A DNA stretch of 64,000 bases from contig JACDQD010000002.1 of the NCBI GenBank assembly GCA_019843655.1, forward strand, positions 13,601,154-13,665,153, in the 5' to 3' direction. Of this stretch, positions 1-11,687 are shown piece after piece. The stretch's first letter is position 1. Every line of letters starts with the position of its first letter. Source of the DNA: Lethocerus indicus (Eukaryota; Arthropoda; Insecta; Hemiptera; Belostomatidae). Made by a program: the position numbers and the translations under genes. The notes beneath the pieces are model-generated. The model saw nothing but the letters and a program-made list of their open reading frames with translations. It ran no database searches and was not told the DNA's origin.

Positions 1-280
1 TATGCGGTGAAGGTTCAGAAAGGACCGTCCGCACTTATTATACAACACGTGCGTCACTCGTTCAGAAACAGGTTAAGAGAAAGTTGGGGGAGGAAAGGAT
101 AAAAAAACGTCTTCCTTCGGTATATTATTTACTCTCAAATTTTCATATTTCCTAAATCGATTGTTTGATTTAGTGAAAATTTCCTGTGACACAGATTGAA
201 ATTAAAAGAAGGGATACAAGATTCCCTGCAAGATTTGTTTTATCGGTCTAGGAGATAGAATGGTCTCACAATATTATTAA

Positions 281-306
281 AGATAGCGAGAAACTGAAAC
301 CAGTCT
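281..306 (+). repeat. Dispersed repeat relic, copy A
   Basis: The core AGATAGCGAGAAACTGAAAC plus CAGTCT resembles 19315-19349 and 23652-23686. Motifs of the kind 'TGAAGATRG...GAAACCG' are common in decayed SINE and LINE tails of invertebrates. Flanking sequence aligns poorly. Confidence 0.4.
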
Positions 307-3300
307 GATTTACAATAGGGTAATTTTTTTATGCCAAGAACTAAATTGGAAACAGACTCCATTATTATAGTTTGTTTGGGCAAGACAGGGAGGATACCTG
401 GATTAAACATTCTTAAGTTTAACTTGGGAAAGAAATTTCAAATAATACATTGAGTTCAATATTCCGAATAGCATTATTGGCAATGTTTAGCCGGAGAAAA
501 ACAATACAATTTAGGACGCCAGGCAATAACGTAATTGCCCGGTTCAATTACCTTCTTGAAACGAACGGCGGTCAACAACTGGAGGGGACGGGCGGTGTAA
601 AATTCCTCCGTGTATCAATAAATAGAGGTTTGTGAGAGTGTGTAGATTTTCAGTTTTTTTGAAGCGGGCCGAAAGAGGCCCGTTGTGAGGCGAGGGCCGG
701 CCCCGGTCCCGGCCCTGGCGGGGGTCCGGTGATGGCCGCAGTTTATCTATAACAATATAAATGAACACCCCGCGGGACATCAATTGCTGTGGGAGGTCCT
801 AGTGATTGCCCCTCACAGCCCTTCCCGGTATTAATTATCCTTCGCATTCTTGTACACCAACTTCACTTGGGTCTCCTTCAACACTTCATACTTCCTACAG
901 AGTTCAATAAGCGCGAGGTGCCATCGCTTATAATTTCAATGAAAACCGAGTGCTTCGAGTATTTACAGTCGAAAAGTGATTTATGATCAATAAAACTATG
1001 TATATATAAACACAGCACAGAACTTAGAACAGAAGAGTGATATTGGATGGGTTGATTATTCCAAGCTCTGGCGTAGGTCGTTTTGTATATCTCGAATAAA
1101 ATTCTAGGCTCAGTTTTGCATGGGAGAGTATATGAGAAAATAAAATTAAATTTACTACCGCTAAGATTAAATTTAAAAAAGGCTTATCATTTATGATGGG
1201 GTAGAGAATTCGGTTTATTTAGAGGAAACGTTTCCTTAAGGGAGCATGCGAATTGGAGTAAACTGATGGTCCGGGTCTGAAATTATAATCGTAAACTATA
1301 TTCCTGAGCGGACGATATATTAGACTTTCTATTTTTCATTCCATTCTTATTCTTCAGCCGCTTGTTACGGCATGAAATAGACTACAGAGTGGGATCTTCA
1401 GCAAGGGAAGGTGTCACTCGGTATCCCATTGCCAATGTTATGACAGTTTGCCGCTAAAAAGGAGAGAGCCGTCCCATTAATGTTGACTGCTTCGCCCCCA
1501 AGTCCCATTTGTCATTGTTAGCCGGCCGATCCACTCCCCGAGATAACGCACTTTGGCCCATCGTCATCTTAGTTTTATTACCGGTCGTTATGTTAATACC
1601 GCCGGTGGGCCTCATCACACTGTCATATTTCACGAGGCACGTTTCTCCAATTAGGAGGAGCGCGGCGACCAAAATGTACTCTCCCAGTTAAATTGCCCGA
1701 CAGATTCAGTCCGGCCGTAATGTACGTATAGAGTTGATTGAATGATCAAATTAAACCATCCATTTTCGGGCGGATTGTTTACAACTATTATTATACCTGT
1801 ACCTCAGCTGGTGTTAGGGAGCGGTTAAAGCCATATCGCGAATCAAGTTCAGTTTTACTTCGACACCTAGGATTATACCCCATTAGGTAAAAGTGTGATA
1901 CAAACCTTTGAGCTCTCGGTATACAGAATCTACATGGAACGTCTGATATCTGGCCTGACAATTTATATTATACGTTAATTGCGTTTATACATTCTTATTA
2001 TAATTACGACGCTATTATTTAGTGCGACTGCAATATTTAATATCGCTAAGAAGGAATGCACGATTTTACAGCAGGAAGTCACCCGCATACTGCCTCTCCT
2101 GGCCGTACTTGATGAGGCATGAAAGGTGTAATTAGCATAAATTGACATTAAGTACTTGCTCGGCTTTTCTAAATGTATTCGTACGCCCTTACGGCAACAC
2201 GACCGTTTTGGTATTTTCACGGCACGAATTTTCATCGGCCCATTTCCGTTTACGTAACGCCCGACGTAATTGACGTACTCTTAACACGTATTTTAACATA
2301 GGTCAATATCCTCTTGAGGCCATAAATACTCGGAAAAATACAATTATTAATAGATTTTTTCAGTTCTTATTTTCACCAATAATGTTTATATTGAATTAAA
2401 TTGAGTTAAATGAAATGCATTACAGAAATAATAGAAAAGGTATCTACTACTTTTGCATTACTGACTCCACTTACTTGACAGAATAGAACGGCAAGTATTA
2501 TTAGATGCATTATTAGGCTCCCTAATTTGTAGTTGGTAATTTTAATGACACATTTGACGACTATCTAAATGGAGATTGTTCAAATTAAAACGCGTGCAAG
2601 TCCTTCAATCATTGTTTCTCCAAAATATTCGTTACCTTAAGAAAATTGCAAGCAGAAAAAGTATACTATGTGGACTTTGAAAAGGCTACATTGGATTCCT
2701 TGTGTACAGCTCTCTCCTACGGAGGGTTCCTCATATTTCAGTGGGGTGAACACCCGATGAGGAATCGTCTGGAAGCGGGCTGGTCAGCGGGGGCTCTCTT
2801 GTATGTATTTGGTGAAGTAATGGCTCCCGGCCGCTCATTAAACTTAGAAGGGAGGCTGGCTCCGAAATCGCTCCGGAGTCAATTAGAAGATTAGTTACAC
2901 CCCCTAAACTGATTGCCCTCTGCCTCTCAGAGCCCGTAATGCCCTTTAAATACCTTTTTACTTCCGCCCGCCTCCTTTTTAATTGTAATTTCTCTGAACA
3001 AGATCAAGGCTGTGGAATCCCGAATGGCACCGAACATTGGCACCCATCTACAAATGAGTTTGTTGCGGGCAATCTCGTCGTTACCAGTTACGATTGTGGA
3101 AATATTAGAAGCGAAACCATTGGACTACTTTACATTCGTAACAAAACTGACGTGCTTATTGAATTATAATGTAGGCCTGATAATATTATATATAAAAACG
3201 GAATTAATGTGTTCAAAACGTTCCCCAGACATTTCTTTAATGGAACGGATTATTATAATTTTGCTAAAACTATGCTGCCGTCAGCTAACCGATGTATAAT

Positions 3301-3484
3301 AAACAATACAAGCGAACTGGGGTGTTCTCGATATGGGCATACTGAGACCGGGCAAGATCCGGGACGCGGGATAGCCGGGATAGCCAGAATAAATGGCTGA
3401 ATTTCAGCGCATTAATTGAGATTTATGCTCGTTAAATGTCGTTCTCTAGAATTAATCCCAGTTATTAAATGGGCAGGTGGTGGC

Positions 3485-3517
3485 GGGGTTGTCGGGGTGT
3501 GGTGGGGGGTAGGGGGG
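3485..3517 (+). other. G-quadruplex motif
   Basis: Four G-runs of 4, 4, 6 and 6 bases with loops of 5, 6 and 2 meet the usual G3+N1-7 rule. They lie in a G-rich 50-bp stretch of otherwise mixed sequence, with no gene adjacent. Confidence 0.7.
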
Positions 3518-4887
3518 CACGCGTGGGAAGACGCCACACAAAATAAAGCGGTAGCCGCTCGGTTCGAGCTATATGTGGGAGGCGGCTTTGGTTCTGCCCC
3601 GAGGAAAAAATTAGTTCCAGTTTACTTCTCGGGCTCCCATTCCCAGTATGGAAGATTAACCATCTTGGGGCTGACCCAACTAGGAGCCGACTAAATGGTA
3701 TCGATTGGAAAAATGAGAATGGTTACTCCTGTGCAGGTTTTGCCCCAGTCGGGCAGACGACATTTGGACAATAGAAGGTATTAAACAAATAAAGATCGGC
3801 CATATCACTCCTACAAATTATTCCTTCTGAAGCCGTTTAGAAGAAAACGTAATCCGCGATATGTTATTTTTCGCCATATGCTTGAGCATAATATCGAGTT
3901 TTTAGCTTTCCCTAACATTGTTTCTTTTATTGCGCAGAAAGACCAGTATGAAATGTTCTTTGACGTTACGACTCCACGGGTTGATGTTCCAAATAATTGC
4001 ATTAGGATATAACTCGAAAAGATCATTGTTGCAATCCACCGCTGCGCGGTGACAGATAATGGTGCTCAAATCGCGAGGCAAAGGGCCATTTTACGGCCAA
4101 TCATAAATATTTAAGAATGTTCATAGCACATAATGGAACTCGTTTGGGACTGAATTTATGAAGGGTGTTAAGTGTGCGTCGTCATTGGGCGAATGCAATT
4201 TTTATGGAGGATTTCAGCCATTCGAAAAATGCCATACCCGGCGTAAATTAATTCCTTTATATTTCTCCGGACACCATTAATACGGAGCCTATTATAAATC
4301 GCGTACTAACGGCCGGTGCAAGGTTACATTTTTAACAATTAACCCGACGGGTATTTCAAGCATTTACTCGGCTCCACCGACCCTCGTCTCCGTCGCTCAA
4401 TATGATTCAAAATAATTGTTATTACGCAATTAAACAATGCCTGAAACTGTAAAAATTTCATTGGCGTATTGCTGAATCGAGGTCACGCTATTTCATCAGT
4501 TATAACCTACCAGAGTGAGACTTGATTGGATTGAAAATGTCTGAATATATGTCTTAAGTGAACGATGGTTTGATGATACTGGCGAAAGTGAACATGAGCA
4601 TATTCGGATTAAACTACCGTCAGGAATGGAACAAGGAGGGTTCCCCCTCGCCCCTAGGAATCTAGGAGGGCCTACTGTCCCTCTGAAATATTCGAAACAC
4701 TCGTGAGGCGTCGCCGGCCTTTTGGGAATGTCAGGCAGGGTGTAACCAAGTCACCGACGAGAGGTGAGACAGAGGAGAGGGAGTGAGGGGCAAGTCACCT
4801 GTGACCGCGGCCACTACAAGTTTTTTTCCGTTGACGCCTGACCGAGTGGCGGTCGCGTGGCCGCCTCTTCAGTTTCGGTTGTCCCGC

Positions 4888-4975
4888 ATGTACCGGCCCA
4901 ACCGATATGCGGGCCCCGTCCACCTGCTCCTGCTTCTTCCATTTATGTTCACCCTCCTCCCTGCGGCGTCTGCCG
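4888..4975 (+). CDS. Candidate first coding exon with a signal peptide (partial gene)
   Basis: An ATG at 4888 opens MYRPNRYAGPVHLLLLLPFM followed by FTLLPAASAG. This is a textbook signal-peptide layout: basic start, Leu-rich core, and an AASA-type cleavage site. The exon would end at 4975 in phase 1, just before GTATGT, a good donor; phase-1 junctions right after signal peptides are common in secreted and receptor genes. The upstream DNA is GC- and purine-rich, as a 5' UTR might be. Against it, the base at -3 of the ATG is C, a weak start context. No downstream exon was found, so the gene would need a very long first intron or the hit is chance. The family cannot be named. Confidence 0.33.
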
Positions 4976-5319
4976 GTATGTCCTACAACAATATTCTCTG
5001 GTGCGGGCCCGAATTCTGTACCGGAAATGTACCCCGAATAAATTCCGGTAGTGTACGATTGCACACCTCCGCTTTCGCTTCAGCCGTAACAAATAATAAA
5101 TTAATATTTTATCAACGCTCAAATTAAATTACGGATATTTATTATCAGTAAAACTATAATTCCTCAACATATCACTAATGCTGAAATAACTTCAAACGAA
5201 ATTCACTTCTATTTGAATTACGTTTGAAAATTAATTGATTAATTTTAAGAATTTATCGGGACGACTGTGAGAAAGAACGGGAGTTCCGCTTGAAACTATC
5301 GGCTATAATTAACAGTTCG

Positions 5320-5371
5320 TCCTTAATCGGGCAACGATAAGAGGAGCCCCTTCCGAATGCCCGATTAAGGA
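5320..5371. repeat. Perfect 14-bp inverted repeat with 24-nt loop
   Basis: TCCTTAATCGGGCA at 5320-5333 is matched by its exact reverse complement at 5358-5371. A chance match this long at this spacing is unlikely in 64 kb. The arms contain TTAATC/GATTAA homeodomain-like cores. It could be a small-RNA hairpin, a paired binding site or a decayed transposon end. Confidence 0.8.
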
Positions 5372-5507
5372 TAAAGCAATTACTAGGGTGCTGGGCCACA
5401 GATCGGTTGGGGGGTGGTGGTGGTACCTGTTATCGTTGATACAGTGATCTCCTCGGGATCTCCATCACTTACTCCCGAATACAAAAGGCTACAATTAGTA
5501 CCCGGAA

Positions 5508-5535
5508 GGCTACTGTATCAGATTTTACAGTAGCC
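5508..5535. repeat. Perfect 10-bp hairpin with 8-nt loop
   Basis: GGCTACTGTA (5508-5517) and its reverse complement TACAGTAGCC (5526-5535). A lone hairpin of this size is expected by chance in 64 kb, but it lies 140 bp from the longer one at 5320-5371. Confidence 0.7.
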
Positions 5536-7689
5536 GCTGCTCCAAATTAAACAGATCTAATTGATAGCGGCCTGCCCCGAGGGGAGGGACCCGGCCGCCT
5601 AGGCCAACAACTAGGACGGAATGTTTGATACACACCGGCAATCAATTATACACACAATTATCGGGTTGATTTTTATCATGTCAGTGATGACAGTAGGTCT
5701 CTGTTCTTCCTTCTTCATATCCTCTACACGACTTATGATTCTGATTAAACGCGAGATCATTTTTCCCTCGCCTTATATTTTCAAGTTACGCATACAGTGC
5801 CAAGTTCAGAAGACTTTAATATTAGTTATTACACAACATTTGGATATGTAACGCATTTCTCTGATGTTCCACTAAGTTTCCAAATATCACTTGCAATTAC
5901 ATACCTCCGCGCGCAAATATTTGATAGGCCGGTTTCGACTTCTCCCAAGTGCCAGTAGTGTTCTTTCAGTAATATAGTGATTTGCACACGACTTTTTCAT
6001 CGCGAGAGAAATTGTGTTCGAACCGTCGTGAACCCTCCGAAACTACCTTAAAATGAGGCAATTACTCTGGGCTAGCGGTTTTTAATTTTTTCGTATAAAA
6101 ATCGAGGCACCGCAGCCGCACCATTACCCTGAGGGGTCGACGCCGCGAGTGTAATAACTTCTAGAATCCCCAATGCTCAAGGCCCGAGCGCGGAATACAG
6201 AAAGACTTTAATCTTTATCGGCGATAATTATCTTTAATATGGGTTTTTACGAGGGGCTCCGGGTTCCTTTAAAAAGTAAGTGCCTGGGAAGATTGTATTT
6301 TCCGTAATAAAATTCAGATTCTGGAAATTTATTTCGACCCTTCGACAGTTATGCGCCCGAGGCAAGTTTAAATGAAGATAACCTACGTTATGGTTATTGC
6401 TTTGAAAATAACTCACCGTGTTAAAACTTCAGTATATGAGTAGTTCAGTTCAGGGACGGAACACAATAAAGCTAAGACTTTTAAGGTGAAACAAACATTT
6501 TATATGGTTTCTCAGAATAGAATCAATTTCCTAGTTCATTAATGCACCTTACTTTTTTTTATCTAGAATTCTCTATCTCTAATATAGAAAGGAAATAGAG
6601 AATGTCATCTTGAATCAGTTTCTGCAAGATAACTGGTTGACTTATATATTAGTTTTTTTCTGTTTTTACTAAAACATGGACACACCGTTACTTCTATTTC
6701 AGGCTGGCTATTACTAGTATTGTAGAGTATATATAGAAAACGCCCACTTTGCACAAAACATTGTAGAACAGAACTCCAGCAGAGTTATGTTGGAGAGGAT
6801 ATCAATACCCATCATTTGCATAATAGTCCCGGCAGGTGTAGTGGAATCCGCATCCGGAACCCACATCCGTCTTCAATCCGATGGCCCGTTCTGGAGAGCC
6901 GCCATTAGACGTCATAAGAAGGACAATTATGACTGGGGCTTTTATCTCGGCGTTAATTTGGTGATCCACTCGGAGTGTTTTTTCGCCCTCGTAAACCGGA
7001 GGAAGAAATAACGATTTTCGAGGCCCGAGGTACCCAACGACCGGCCCCAAGTCGCCGGAAACATTTGGAGCGGCTCAGGCGAAAATGGGTCACATTCTCG
7101 TAGGCGTTACATCGGCCGGCAGGAAACGATGAATTGCCTGCCCTAAGGAAACAAGGTTAAATAACACAGGTGGAACGCTCTTCGTGCAAATTACTTGCCT
7201 CGAGGATCACGTTTTAAATTTTTACATAGTTCACTATTTATTTATTTCAATTATCAGACGTCGTTCAAATAGAACGATGGAATACTTGTTGCTATTTCTA
7301 TTATTGGTTATTCGAAATAGAATTTGAACATAATGTCTACATAACGCTCGTTTGTTGTTATAAGTGCAATGATATTGTAAGAATGCGAAATATTTCTTAC
7401 CTCCTAATATTAGATGTAGATCATTTGGACTAGACTTATACATAAATTGAGATTATTTGTCTCATTACTGAATAAGCTTCTAAAATTACATTAATATTCT
7501 CCTGTTTAAAATTACAACAATGCTTGGGTGGTACATCTCATCGCACTGTCAATATGTTAATATTCACAACTGAATTTTGGTATTATCCGGTTTAAAGTGG
7601 AGTAAAAATAATATTATACCGGCCAATGGAAAAACTACCGGTTCACCCAAGGGGGAGACTTGACTCCTCTTTTAGAAGCATAACTCCTC

Positions 7690-7920
7690 GGGGAACAACG
7701 CGGGCAGCGGCAGAAATGTAACGTTGGGAGGCAATAACGATATTTCACGGTAGCCGGGAATGATGTAGCGTTGCCGGGGCTGTTGCGGGTGCGGGGGCGG
7801 GGCGGCGGTGGCGGCGGCGGTGGCGGGCAAGAATTAATTAGGCGGGCGGCTCTAGGGGAGAAGGAGGAGAGAAAATAGCGGCGCCCCCCGGACAGAGAAA
7901 GCGGGCGAGTGCGCTCCCAG
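7690..7920. other. CpG-rich patch
   Basis: About 230 bp of GC-rich sequence with many CpG dinucleotides between AT-rich flanks. It ends near CCCAGGTAGGTC (7916-7927), which could be a donor, so a noncoding first exon is possible but not supported by any reading frame. Confidence 0.45.
7776..7802 (+). other. G-quadruplex motif in a CpG-rich patch
   Basis: G-runs of 4, 3, 5 and 4 bases with loops of 7, 3 and 1. It leads into a GGC/GGT-rich stretch to about 7828 and sits inside the CpG-rich patch 7690-7920. Confidence 0.7.
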
Positions 7921-9512
7921 GTAGGTCAAACTCTCAACGGGAGAGCCGCTTAATTTACGCAAACCCATCATTACTAATAATACCAGCGGGGCCAGATAGA
8001 GAGTGGGACTCGCAACCAGCAGGTGCATAACAACTTCCTCCTACGGCCATGGGATTTTTTTTCCTTTACCGCCCCCTCCTCGCCCCCACCCACTCACCGC
8101 GGCATCGCCTCATCGCTGTTTGATTCGGACCGAAATCGAAAGTCGAACGGGGACTCAATTTTTATTTTCCGTACACCTGCGGCACCTGCAACACCCAACT
8201 ACCGGTGACCTTTGCCGGAATATACAGTCCTCCAGAACGAAACGACTATTTATAGGGCCGAAAATAGATATCATCGAACATGCTAAAAGAATCGTTACTC
8301 GGCGGAAGGACGTCGGTTGGAATTATCGGTCTAATAATCTTAATTACAAAAACCTTATTATATGCACGGATGCAAAACATAGTATATCAACAATGAAGTC
8401 GACTTATCGTAATTTTGTACAATTTTTATTTGCGCTTTATTGTAGTATTTACATAAATAAGGGGATGTGTGGGGAGATCGGAATATCTGTAAAGTGCGGG
8501 TAAAAGTAACGAGCTGAGAACGGGATGAAGAAATTCCTACGGAATGCAAATACGAATATGTAAATGCATATGCTGCAATATTGGTATGCGTCATAATGAA
8601 ATCTAACTGCCGATTCTTATCGAAAATTTGTGACAAAATAGCGGGAGAGTGGAATGCGGAGACCTTTCCCCGCGGGTCGGGCTGACTTGCACCTGTTTCT
8701 CGCATCCAGTTTTAGGAAAGGAAATTGTCCCGAGCTGTTGACCTTTGCGACTATGTCTTGCCAATTGCGGAGATCCCATCATTATACCGTAACGGAAAAC
8801 AATGAAGGCACTCCATCGAAGACAGCTAGAACGGTTCTTTGAAAAAATAACATTATATTTTGATCTCGACGTGTCTTCGCGATATATATGATACGGTAGC
8901 GTTAGCAAATTCATATACCAATCTCATGGAAATGAACTACCGTTTATAACTCGTCTTCAACAATCAATGTGAGTAGTTGAGTGTGTTTCGTTGACCCTGT
9001 ATTTCTAATTTGGGATTTCGCCCGGTTGATTGACGTACAGCGGACACCTCAAGGCGGTTTAGATTAGCTCAGCCCCGACTCCATCACGAATCACCGTTGA
9101 TTTCTCTTCATCTCCATGCGATATTTCCGTCCCTCGAAACCCGCTCTTGAAGTGGGGCCGAAGTTGGATTTCGTTGCATAAAACAGGTGCAGAGCAACAA
9201 GTTGGACTGGATTTAAATTCACCTCTTAATAATTCAGCGCTTAACTCCGAGGAGAACTTATTTAGGGAGCGATCAAATGATTTAAATTAGTTTCAAGTAC
9301 ACATTTCGTACGCAGCTAATCGGATACATTAACCTCGTGATTCGTGTCTTCAATAGTATTAAAATCAGGGAGAAAGCTAAATATCTATCATATGACCTGT
9401 TTCATGATCTTAGATTCACCAATAGAAAACGGCTAAATATATCTCCTAAACGATTTATTGCCACGTTTGTTTTATGCAATTTAAAGTTCAATATAAACTC
9501 TTAAACATATGA

Positions 9513-9515
<3 letters not shown>

Positions 9516-9566
<51 letters not shown>
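9516..9566. repeat. (AT)n microsatellite
   Basis: About 25 uninterrupted AT units. Confidence 0.95.
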
Positions 9567-9567
<1 letters not shown>

Positions 9568-11665
9568 CTAAAACAGCCAATAGTGGTAGGCCGGTCAAGT
9601 ATGTCAATTGCCTTGCTGACACGAGGATTGACTTATGGCTGTCACTGAATTGCCTACCCGTCCCTATTATTAGTTTCGATCTCGTTCACTTTACTGGTTG
9701 ATCTTTACTCAGGAAAACTCGGCCAGAGATCACCGGTGATCCTCATTCAGCCTATATTTTAAAGTTATCCCAATAACCGCAATAAACAGGCTGTATATTT
9801 TCAGGTAGGCAAATTGATACCTCTCTTATGCTACCAAGGTCTGTACCTCCCTGCAGAGTTCAGATAGCATCCGCAGCCGTGTTGCTGTCGCCTCCCATCT
9901 CTGGGCCGTCGAGAAATTATGGATTATAGAGGGCTATCTGATTTTATATGTTCTGCTTGTTTCATAGTTATTGGTCTGATGATTTTTGAAGATTTAATGT
10001 TAGGGTCGCGGTCCCTCTAGTGAACTAATAATTTTTAAAATCCTGACCGGATTCTACTTGATATTTTGGGTCAAATCTCAGGAGTTAATATCTCCTAGTT
10101 CAGTGACTTTCGATACGTCCAGAGAACTTGAAAATTCCGGTCTAGTATTCCTAAATAAACAATTCACTATATAATATACTTTAACTTAATGTGAATGCAG
10201 ACACGATGCCCCACCGGCAACCGACAATACTTAAACGCCTGAACATGGCAAAATGGGCTTTTAATTGTTTTCAAACATTATAGGATATCAGCAGTAGAGT
10301 GGTGATAAAAATATTTATTAACCCTACTCAAACGTAAATTAATTTTTTTCGCTTATATTTCATTCCGCTCATAGTTTAGGTTTGATTCAAAATTAAATTA
10401 CAAGATAATATAAACGGCGGAGATTGTGGGCGGGTTGATGGTTGCCGGTGGCGGTCCGGATTTCGCCTGTGGTTCCGGTAAAGGGGGCTCCGGTCGGCCC
10501 TAGGGGGAGCCACCTCCGGTAATAACTCTTATTAGAAGAGTTATAGCGGCGCCACGGCCTGACACACTTTTTTGTAAAACCGGCAGACCTGTTGAGTAGA
10601 AAACCTCTGGCTCCCGGCGCACAGGTGAAATTAAGCCCGGGGACGGTGCCTGCTCGCCGCTCGCTTCCACGACTTCATTCCCATTATGCAATGAAAACAG
10701 GATATGCCAATTATCAGAATCCGATCCACATTACCCGTGGCTCTCGGATAATTAGGCTCGGCGTATAGTGTTATAAGTGTCCAATTTAAACGGATAAGGA
10801 CGCATTTTTTAACTGGAAATAATTAGTTAAGTAATGCCCGTAGGTAGATATAGAATTGAAGATTAAACCTGAGTGACAATGATTCAAAAAAACTGAAATG
10901 ATTGCAACATTTATGAAACATTTAAGTATTTGGGACGTGCTCCTAATGTTTTGCACAACGGATAATGTGCAAATATTTGACGAGCGCTACCAGTGGAGTA
11001 GATGGGGGCCGGCGACCTGAAAGGCTCCTGGCCCGTTTGGGACCGATAGCCAGCCAGTCTTCCCCGGGGCCCTGCCATATCGAGCGGATCTTTTAATTTG
11101 GAGCACTGGCTACTGTAAAATCTGATAGCCTTACGGCTTCTAATTGTAGGCTTTTCTACTCCTCCTACAGGAAAGTTAGTGGTGCCCTTGAGGAGATGGA
11201 AGGTATCAGGTGCCTGGGTAGAAGTATACGGGTAGAAGTGGACGGCCCCAATCGCTTTCTCCATAAGCGGCGCGGAAAAGAATTCGTACGTATATTTTGA
11301 GCGCGGGCCTTTAACTTAATTTCCACTTGTCGATTGCAATAAAACTATGTTTTCAAATCACAAATCATTCCATACGTTCTTAAGAACCAGTTATTTACTT
11401 AGCTAAATATGGTTCTCCTCTGGCATTGAATATAAGCAGCGATAAAACTCTCGGCTGTTGTACGCAGAATACTTTCGTGTTTCTTGTATTGAGTGTCAAT
11501 AATAATCGACTTTCCATCGAATTGTAGGGCTTATACAATCTAGACGATTTTAATTATAAGCTTTAAAATATTTAACTGATACTTGGAGATCTGGACGAAC
11601 AGGTACTATAACTGCTTCTCTACATGTACCTACGTACCCCGTATTGACAAGGTCCCAGGTATTAT

Positions 11666-11687
11666 GGCGGTGGTGGTGGTGGTGGTT
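11666..11687. repeat. (GGT)n tract
   Basis: About seven GGT/GGC triplets. Confidence 0.85.

Larger units (their letters stand above)
1..4740. other. No gene recognised
   Basis: AT-rich sequence with GC patches at about 650-740, 1450-1700 and 2740-2880. It holds repeat relic A and the G-quadruplex at 3485. The reading frame at 2646-2894 is open for 82 codons but starts at TTG and matches nothing I know. Confidence 0.6.
4990..9510. other. No gene recognised
   Basis: If 4888-4975 is a real exon, this is the start of its intron. It contains the inverted-repeat cluster 5320-5600 and the CpG-rich patch 7690-7920. The long frame at 8003-8503 has no domain or splice support. Confidence 0.55.

Noticed and set aside
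2646..2894. 82-codon plus-strand frame with protein-like composition
   Set aside because: It starts at TTG, with no promoter, no clear splice sites and no known family.
8003..8503. 166-codon plus-strand open frame
   Set aside because: Its first codon is TTG rather than ATG, it shows no domain, and it crosses from GC-rich into AT-rich sequence with no coding character.
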